Below, piece by piece: positions 57,792 through 64,000 of a stretch of 64,000 nucleotides of DNA. The position numbers and the translations under genes are program-made. The notes beneath the pieces are model-generated. The model ran no database searches, was not told the origin of the DNA, and was given only the letters and a program-made list of their open reading frames with translations. Position 1 is the stretch's first letter; each line of letters begins with the position of its first letter. This stretch comes from Tetradesmus obliquus (Eukaryota > Chlorophyta > Chlorophyceae > Sphaeropleales > Scenedesmaceae): assembly GCA_030272155.1 (NCBI GenBank), contig CP126202.1, forward strand, positions 4,485,501 to 4,549,500. Reading direction: 5' to 3'.

Positions 57792-58617
57792 GGGTTGGTG
57801 GTGATGCTGACTCAGCTGCTGCCCTATCACTCTGCCTGACCGGACCAAGATCCAAACATAGCCATACATGACACGCGCACTGCAGCAGCAGCAGCAGCAG
57901 CAGTGGTGCTGGTGGTCATGCTGGCACACGTTGCTACTTGCAGCTCCTGCCAGCCCTGGCACAGCTCGACAAGGCCCTGACGAGCCGTAGCTTGGTCAGG
58001 GGTGACTGCATGTGCGCCACGTTGCGCTGCAAAGCTGCCAGCTGGGGTTGCAGAGTGAAGCTGCTGCAGCGCCAGCAGGGTGGGTGCTGGTGCATTTGAG
58101 CTGCTGAAACTTGCTACCCTGGACACCTGCTGGTCAGGCGTATACAGGCACGCCAACATGCCAAAGAGGTAATCACCTACATCGACTTAAGTTACATAGT
58201 GCTGCTGCAGGTGATTAGGTAAGGGCGTTCCCTTTGCACTTGCAGTCTGCAGCAGCACCCGTGCCTTGAGCTGCTGTTACTCAGTGCTACAGCCACTCAC
58301 AGCTTGAAGGGCTGCAGCCGGTGGCGGTGCATCGCCTTGCGCAGCCGCTCCCAGTCATCCTCCCGCATCACCTGGAAGGCATTATGCATATGTATTATAT
58401 GTATATATACACGTCTTTTTAGTTTGCCTTTGGCTTTGCTGTGTTACTGCCAATCTGTTGCTGCTGCCGCTGCCACTGCTGGTCAGCAGCAGGGACAGCC
58501 TACCTCCCACTGCCATTCAACGTCACTTCTGCCATTGCTTACCCTGTCCGCAAACAGAGAGTCGTGCTTGCTGTAAAGGATGTCCCATACTGCACTCTGT
58601 TCTGAAGTGAACAGCAT
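53514..58617 (-). CDS. Bestrophin-like anion channel, 502 aa
   Basis: Eight exons, 58543-58617, 58301-58371, 57622-57712, 56933-57106, 56158-56358, 55374-55513, 55028-55181 and 53514-54116, close in frame to 502 aa. Family landmarks in order: REDDWERLRKAMHRHRLQPF, a membrane helix (MYGYVWILVYVAALSVVV), LLLVFKTNSSYARWWEARK, LLPAELEWLLEQ, FCYTRHTSRFLMVYLTLLPLLL, then GVENIGAFIEEPFH followed by IAFDTFCSAVHRDI. This is the bestrophin/UPF0187 family, which includes thylakoid VCCN1 chloride channels of plants and the BST1-3 bicarbonate channels of Chlamydomonas. Which of these roles applies is not shown. The N terminus shows no clear transit peptide, so a 5' exon may be missing. The C-terminal 170 residues are Ala/Gln-rich. 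Introns 3 and 5-7 carry many exon copies. Confidence 0.9.
54264..54347. repeat. (CACAG)n pentanucleotide microsatellite
   Basis: About sixteen CACAG/AGCAC units with one interruption (CGGCACAG), inside the last bestrophin intron. Confidence 0.95.
54384..54945 (-). repeat. Four echoes of the 3' edge of bestrophin exon 7
   Basis: Copies of LAVVIAFLLLGVENIGAF and EEPFH lie at about 54835-54945, 54592-54700, 54502-54532 (short) and 54384-54450. Three keep a usable-looking GTGAGC or GTGAG donor; the first has GGTAGC. The first differs from the working exon (55028-55181) at seven codons, all synonymous; the second at nine synonymous and one nonsynonymous; the last is more decayed. Confidence 0.9.
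55560..55930 (-). repeat. Three echoes of the 5' edge of bestrophin exon 6
   Basis: ALSSIVAASDVDPIAKSRLD-type codons recur at about 55562-55652, 55735-55803 and 55868-55925, upstream in transcript sense of the working exon 55374-55513. They become more divergent with distance. Confidence 0.88.
55928..56062 (-). repeat. Echo of the 3' two-thirds of bestrophin exon 5 with intact donor
   Basis: Repeats AAMWVVK through LLPAELEW and HRPLALGQ and ends CAG/GTGAGG like the working exon 56158-56358. About 16 synonymous and 2 nonsynonymous codons differ, with no indel. Confidence 0.92.
56425..56705 (-). repeat. Two echoes of the 5' part of bestrophin exon 5
   Basis: GVAYIPPHQAHLTHALARWA and the following AAMWVVKSTVRP recur at about 56595-56705; a shorter HALARWAAAA copy lies at 56425-56515. 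Both are in the intron before the working exon, joined by repeats of TTGGTTAGTGTTGGCAGTTG. Confidence 0.88.
57716..57790 (+). repeat. (CAG)25 microsatellite at a bestrophin splice acceptor
   Basis: Uninterrupted, directly abutting the acceptor of bestrophin exon 3, whose sense strand therefore reads (CTG)25 as the polypyrimidine-like tract. Confidence 0.95.
57840..57885 (-). repeat. Echo of the 5' edge of bestrophin exon 3
   Basis: ARVMYGYVWIL codons with a CTGCAG acceptor recur about 130 bases upstream in transcript sense of the working exon; the two copies are separated by the (CAG)25 tract. Confidence 0.88.
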
Positions 58618-58996
58618 TGGCAAGCTTGACTGCTCAGCTGAAGACCAGCAGACTTGCTATCGCGTATCAGCAGCCGCTCTGCATCCTGTGCGTTTGCGTT
58701 CGTCAATCAAAAAGCATCATACAAGCATAATCAAGCGGCCGCACGATTTTACAGCCCTTCCATCGGGCCAGCTGTCCGTGACATGTCAGCAGCAGGGTTT
58801 TTGTGCATGGGTGCTGGTGCCATGGCGATGGCAGCGGCAGCAAGTACTTGCTCCCCTGCAAGCTGGTCGATATTCAACTGCTCCACAGCCCAGCCTAGCT
58901 GCAGCCTGCTAGCCAAGCCTTCTGGCAGCTTGCTTATGATGCGTCGAACGCTGGAGCAGTGCTCTTTGCTTATCTGTAGCCCTTTGCTTATTGCAG

Positions 58997-59472
58997 GTGA
59001 CTGATCCTTTGTTTGAGCTGGAGATGGGAGGCTTTGACCCGCCGGATCTGGTGCTGCCTGGGCGCTTGCTGCTTTGTGGAGTCCTTGTGACGCTCTCTTC
59101 AGGTAAGGCCTGCAGGAACGGGCCCCGGCGAACGACGCAGCATCATTTAAAAGCAGAATAGTTTGCTCTTGTCACATGTTGTGCAGCAGGCGTGCAGCAT
59201 CGCGCGTCCTTTACAACCGAGGGCTTGGCTGCCTGCAGCAGTTGTGCATGCAGTAGCTGCATCCCCGTCCCAGCTGCTGCCTCGTTGCTCGCTGCTTACG
59301 GTTGCTGCCTTATTCGACTTCTGCAGGACCCGTGACGATGACAGCGGTGCTCTCCCGGCCTGAGTGGCCCGGAGGCCTTCCCTCTGCCACCAGCCCTGCA
59401 CCCTTGGGTACTGCTGCTTGCAGCAGCACCCCTGCTTCAGCTGCGGCACAGCGCCCGGCTGCAGCAGTGTGA
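58997..59472 (+). CDS. Tentative two-exon terminal part of an unknown gene
   Basis: 58997-59102 (VTDPLFELEMGGFDPPDLVL) joins at phase 1, through a good CAG/GTAAGG donor and a CTGCAG acceptor, to 59327-59472 (GPVTMTAVLSRPEWPGGLP, then an Ala/Ser-rich end and TGA). No ATG-bearing exon was found. The minus strand over 58755-59111 is also open and protein-like (SSVRRIISKLPEGLASRL), so the strand is not certain. Confidence 0.35.
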
Positions 59473-60807
59473 TGTGCAGAAGTGGGTTCGGCAGGACCCT
59501 AGACTGAAGTAGACCACGCAGCTGCTAGTGTTCCTAGCAGCTGCTTGGTGTGAGTATCATCCTGCAGGGCTGGAAGTCATCCAGCCTTGCAGGATGCTGC
59601 TGCTGCAGCCTGGCGCGGCAACCCTAGCGTTGTGGCGGCAATGTCATGAGGCATGCGAATGATGCTGCCTGCAGGCATTGATGTGGGGGCAGCGCGTGCA
59701 TGCGCCTTGCAGGAAAACACACTGCTTGTTCTGGCCAGTGTCAAGATGCTGCTTGTGAGCCGGAATTGTCCTGCCCGGCAGCGGCCTGGTGTTTCAGAGG
59801 CAGTGCTTGCAGGATAACCAGAGGCGGCCTGCTTGGTGTCAGTGTTACCCTTGCAGGAACGTTGTTTGGCAGCCAGAGTTGCTGCTCCGTCCTCTTAGCA
59901 TGCCACACGTGTTATGTTCCCATGGGTGTTGGTGCGCTTTGTGGCCCGCCCGGTGGCGGCGGTGCGTGCAGGCGCCCTGTTAGCATTTTGCCATTGGCAT
60001 GTTCAGCACGGATGCTAAATGGAGCTCCATGGCATTTTGAGCATGCTTTTATATGGCATGCTTGCACCCCCGTAGGGCTGGAGGCATTGCCCCTGCCCTA
60101 TTGGCCGCCCTCACCTGTCTCTTGCTTTGCAGGATTCAGGTGTCGCTAACCTCGCATGGCTGCCAAAATGGAGGCGCCATAGCTTAATTCTCTCCTTTTA
60201 CCCTCGCTGAGCGAAGCTTTGCACACTCAGCCGAGCCTATTTGCAGGTTCACCCGGAATGCGTGGACTCGCATGGAATGTGCTGCTGGCGGGGGCCAGCA
60301 CCACAAAACAGCGCTGCTGCTGCTGCGGTTGGCAGCTCGCTTTCGCTTGGCCAGCAGCACACTTTTGGCATTTCACACCACTCCCTTTGTCAGGGGTAAA
60401 CCAGGTTTGTTCACTTGTGTGAGCATCGCCGCTGGTGCGTTGATTTGTACCCCAATTGCAGCAGCTCTAGTCTGTTTGGCAGCACACGTGCGCTTTGGTC
60501 GCCTGTGCTTTGTGCCTTTGCATTGGTTGTCCAGTTAGCACCACGTGGTCCTATTTGTGTAGCCGCTTGTTGTTTTGCAGGCATCTTGTGCTGCTGGCTG
60601 GCTTTGGAGCAGTTTGCTGCTGCAGCAGGTCAGGTCAGCGCTGTTGGACTAGGGTTTGATTGGGAGGAGCGGAAAGTCACCTGCTGGTTCATGTTACGGA
60701 CGTAAAAGGCCGGGCTTTATCCGCCTGTGCCGGACTGAGAGGCGGCCACTCGGCTGCTATCTGCACTGCTTCAAGCGCTTGGAAAAGAGGACTTACCTGG
60801 CAGCGAC
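59473..60807. other. Unassigned stretch rich in TTGCAGG acceptor-like motifs
   Basis: Roughly nine CTTGCAGG/TTTGCAGG sites occur between 59549 and 60580, but no matching exons with donors could be found. Confidence 0.4.
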
Positions 60808-62659
60808 ATGAAGGTTGATTTCACTGGAATGGTGAGCGCTGCGCTTGATGCTGCTAGCTGAATGAGGCAGCCAGTATTGAGCTCTGCAAGTTATTGCTTG
60901 CATGTAGCAGTTTATATACAGTGGGCAGCTGCAGCAGATGCGTGCAGGGGTCATGGAGGCAGCTGGTGCAGTCGCAGCAGCCAGACATGCATGCGTGCAC
61001 ATGTACAGGCCTGTGTGTTAGGATAGGCTGGGCTGTGGAGCAGGCGGCACTGGCACAAGCTTGCGGCATTTCCTGCAGTTCTGTCCAGTCAGCAACAAGG
61101 CTGCAGCGGGCAAGACCACCCGGGCCTGCATGAGATAGGGCCCAGGACAGCAAGGAAAGGAAAGCATCAAGGGGATGTCAGTGCAGCTGCTGGTGCTATG
61201 GAGACAGGTGAGCTGCTGTGTGGAGCAGGGCTGCTGCCCTGCGCATGTTGATAACACAAAATTCCTGCAGGCATTTGCGTCTGGGCCAGCAAGGCAGTCA
61301 GGGTGCAGCAGCTGCTGCAATGGAGTCAGTTGAGCTGCTGCTTGGAGCAGGGCTGCTGCCCTGCGCACGTAAGTAACCCAGTTTCATCTGCAGGTGTTAG
61401 CTGTACCTGTGCAGACAGGTAGCCTTTGTTTCAAGCACTGCACTGCTGCTGGCAACAAGCGGTTGCTGTGACATGGTGAGTTGTCGTGAGTTGTGGTGCA
61501 GTAGCAGCAGCAGCACGCTACATGCTGTCGGTTGGGTGCAAAAGACGGACAACGCAGATCTGCACGCATGCTTGGCATGGTTATGTTTGGTCGGTTGGTG
61601 GGGCTGGCATGCATACAGCATGCATGAGAGTGCAGCAGCTGTGCAGCATTTTTGGATGCAGCGACACACACAACTAGCAGGCACAGCACGCATATGCTGC
61701 GACAATGTGGCATCTCCCTGCTGACTGAGACGAGCAATGCAGGGTTGGTTTGAGGCAGCTGCTGTTGATGTGATGGCTGCGGCATGCAGTTGAAGTAGGG
61801 CGACCTTGAAGAGAGGCGTTGCATGTTTGCAGTAGATGCGGTGGCTGTTGCTATGGTGTATGCATGTGCAGTGCATGGCTGTTGCTATGGTGTATGCATG
61901 TGCAGTGCATGGCAGTTGCTATGGTGTATGCATGTGCAGTGCATTGCAGTTACTGCATATGAGCTCGGGGTTCCTCTGGTACCAGTCCAGCACCTCTTGC
62001 AGCAGCCCCTCTTCTTGCAGGAACAGCGAGTTGCTGCTGAAGGTGGCAGACTAGTACCAGGAGCACCCTCAGCTGATGGGCAGTACAGGTGCAGTTGCAG
62101 GTCATGTTTTGTTAAAATGGGGCTGTCAAGGGTGTAAAGGGAGAGTTTTCCTTCGAGTAAAGGTGTGAAGGCTGAGCACAGACTGGATTTTGCAGGTGTA
62201 GTAGCTCATTTTGGCTGTGGCAGTCGCAGTGGGCTTCTGCAGCCTCCAGCCTTGTCATGTGGAGTGCCCTAAAAGCTGTTGTGGCATGCTGTGGGGTGTT
62301 ACGTTTTCAGTACCTGTGTACGTATGGCAGCCTGCCATACGTACACACCTGCCAATGGCATTGGCAGGTTGCGAGGTGGTAACCTACATCTTTGGCTTCC
62401 TGTGTTCTGTGTTGCAGCAGAATCGCTTTTTCAGAAAGGCTGCAACACAAAAGTGCCAGGTGCTTGACCTGCTCAGCCAGATCACCATTTTCGATCGTTC
62501 ATCTAGCAGCAGCGGTAACGTACTTGATTGAGCGAGAACAAAGAGCACAGTACAGACCGAGCAGCACAATGAACGGCCAATCGATGCCAAGTGGACTCTG
62601 GCACGGCAGCAGTCGGTCCCACTGGCAGCAATGGGCAGCAGGCGACAAAACGCAGCAAG
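60808..62659 (+). CDS. Tentative multi-exon gene, function unknown
   Basis: Exons 60808-60831 (MKVDFTGM), 61139-61207, 61394-61418, 61950-62088 and 62418-62659 join in frame. The best is 61950-62088 (TAYELGVPLVPVQHLLQQPL), followed by SRIAFSERLQHKSAR and MNGQSMPSGLWHGSSRSHW. The second exon's 3' edge is repeated at about 61298-61345 with its donor GT changed to TT, in line with the echo pattern. No motif recognised. It may be the 5' part of the kinase gene that follows, but no acceptor in the right phase was found. Confidence 0.35.
61836..61945. repeat. 36-bp tandem repeat, three copies
   Basis: Units of GTTGCTATGGTGTATGCATG plus TGCAGTGCATGG, the last ending at the acceptor of the exon at 61950. 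Confidence 0.9.
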
Positions 62660-62704
62660 GTGAATGTAAACAGTGTACTCCATTTAAAGATATAGGGCGG
62701 TTTC

Positions 62705-63355
62705 ATGCGTTGCTTCCGTGCTTCACCGCAGCAGCAGGGGACAAGCAGTACCAGCAGCAAGCCTGACACACTCCCACCTGCTGGCCCTTCACGCCCTGCA
62801 GGAGCCCGCAGAACGCCTTTCAACCTCAATCCTGTGGCAACAATCGCCGATGACAGCAGCACTGTAGCCGCAAACACTGCCAGCTCTAAAGCAATCACCA
62901 GCAGCACTCCCTCAGTGCCACCCTCAGCACTTTTCCAGCCAGGAGATGTTATCAGCAACAGCAGCAGCAGTAGTGGTAGTGGCAGTAATAGTAAAAGTAG
63001 TGGAGATGCTTCAACTTCACGTGTGGGTGCAGTTGCCGTTTCCAGTCAACATAGCAGCAGCAGCAGCAACAGCAGCAGCAGCTACAAACTGGAAGCACTG
63101 GCTCACTCAGGCCCCCGCTCAAATGTGTGGAGGGCCACCCGCCTGGCTGACGGCAGCTTGGTGGCTGTCAAGGTGAGAGAATGAATTTGCTGCTTGCAGC
63201 AGCAGCACCACCATCAGCAGCAGCAGCACCTGCAGCATGGTGAACCAACTGGCTGGTTGCAGCAGTTCATAGCCACCCGGCTGGCTGACGGCAGCATAGT
63301 GACTGTGAAGGTGAGTGCACTGCTGGGCACAACTGCTAAGCTGTAGCAACACATA

Positions 63356-63386
<31 letters not shown>

Positions 63387-64000
63387 GTGGTGACTGTCAA
63401 GGTAAGAGCTGTGAGAGTAGTGCTTGATGCAGCACTATCACCTTACCTGACCTAGGGTTTAGGGTTTAGGCCAGCCATCACAGCATGGCCAGGCACCTGG
63501 CTGTTGGCTGGAGCAGCAACAGCAGCAGCAACATGATGCCAGCAGTCGGCACAGTAGCGCAACAAGGCACCCGTCAAGTGTGTTGGCAGCGCTGTCACCC
63601 TGCAGCTTGACTGGACCGCCCACTGTAGGGTTTGCTCGTGTCCAGCAGATAGATCAATAAAGACTTTGCTGCTATGCTGTTTTTGCTGTGCAGGCCCTGC
63701 GCACTGCCTTACCTCTCATTGTAGGGTTTGCTGGTGTCAACCAGCCTAGCCTGACTAGTGCTGCTATGCTGCACGCTGTTTATGCTGTTCATGCTGCTAT
63801 GCTGTGCAGGCCCTGCGCACTGCCTCACTTCTCATTGTAGGGTGTGCTGGTGTCAACCAGCCTAGCCTGACTAATGCTGCTATGCTGCACCTGTTTATGG
63901 TTTATGCTGTTTATTCTGCTGTGCTGCTATGCTGTCATGCTGCTGCAGGCCCTGCGCACAGCCTCACCTGAGCAGCTGGCAGCAGCGTAGGGTTGTTGTA
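62705..64000 (+). CDS. Protein kinase, N-terminal part (runs off the right edge)
   Basis: From ATG 62705 a Ser/Thr/Pro-rich leader of about 125 residues leads to YKLEALAHSGPRSNVWRATR and LADGSLVAVK, ending at a donor after 63172. This fits the kinase glycine loop and beta3 lysine (VAVK), although the loop has only one canonical glycine (SGPRSNV for GxGxxG). The next exon appears to be at about 63949-63987 (ALRTASPEQLAAA), joining phase 0 to phase 0. The rest of the kinase domain is outside the window. The intron between contains copies of both exon edges. A start further upstream is possible. Substrate and subfamily cannot be told. Confidence 0.55.
63255..63405 (+). repeat. Two echoes of the kinase VAVK exon end
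   Basis: ATRLADGSIVTVK plus GTGAGTG at about 63262-63312, and a shorter VVTVK plus GTAAGAG at 63388-63403, follow the working exon end at 63172. Confidence 0.85.
63451..63470 (+). repeat. Interstitial TTTAGGG run
   Basis: CCTAGGGTTTAGGGTTTAGG: two full TTTAGGG units plus edges, the Arabidopsis-type telomere repeat also found in many green algae. Too short to mark a chromosome end. Confidence 0.8.
63600..63948 (+). repeat. Echoes of the next kinase exon's acceptor, about 120-bp unit
   Basis: GCTGTGCAG or CTGCAG followed by GCCCTGCGCACTGCC begins at about 63694 and 63810, before the probable working copy at 63949. Each is preceded by TGCTGCTATGCTG repeats and followed by TTGTAGGGT-TGCT-GTGTC. 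Confidence 0.85.

Overview
The window reads as nuclear DNA of a green alga, probably a chlorophycean (Sphaeropleales or Volvocales type). The evidence is GC-rich, intron-dense genes with GT-AG introns, very many CAG/CTG tracts in exons and introns, a chloroplast-type SRP receptor (cpFtsY), a bestrophin-like channel, an R2R3-MYB of plant type and one short TTTAGGG telomere-like run. There is no bacterial operon structure, rRNA gene, CRISPR array or convincing tRNA gene.

Layout. 1-4461 (-): J-domain protein with a fibronectin-III-like part, running off the left edge. 5520-6395 (-): small protein with two PIP-box-like motifs. 7.08-8.44 kb: LINE 3' end, a satellite, strong palindromes. 8833-11855 (-): HMCES/SRAP abasic-site shield protein, divergent from 12233-16293 (+): cpFtsY. 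18009-21889 (+): R2R3-MYB, 1007 aa. 21.9-27.1 kb: no convincing gene. 27117-34211 (+): low-complexity orphan of about 1800 aa. 34.8-40.8 kb: mostly unassigned. 40813-42536 (+): leucine-rich protein. 43119-44653: nonautonomous CACTA transposon carrying a Lys-rich gene fragment. 45280-47298 (+): GRF plus 3CxxC zinc-finger protein. 48567-50320 (+): orphan with a ladder of acceptor copies. 53514-58617 (-): bestrophin-like channel, 502 aa. 58.99-62.7 kb (+): two tentative genes. 62705-64000 (+): protein-kinase start, cut by the right edge.

The six best gene models were assembled by hand from splice sites, and their reading frames close from start to stop without residue: HMCES 267 aa, cpFtsY 381 aa, MYB 1007 aa, orphan about 1803 aa, GRF-3CxxC 205 aa, bestrophin 502 aa.

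The most striking feature is shared by almost all genes. Introns contain one to five extra, same-strand copies of the adjoining exon edge together with its splice site. I call these splice-junction echoes. They always lie on the intron side of the exon they copy. Where I aligned them by hand, they differ from the working exon mostly at synonymous positions (about 79 synonymous to 11 nonsynonymous codons over eight pairs), although some now carry indels that break the frame. This could reflect copying from divergent alleles, alternative exons, or an assembly artefact. Long reads and RNA-seq would decide.
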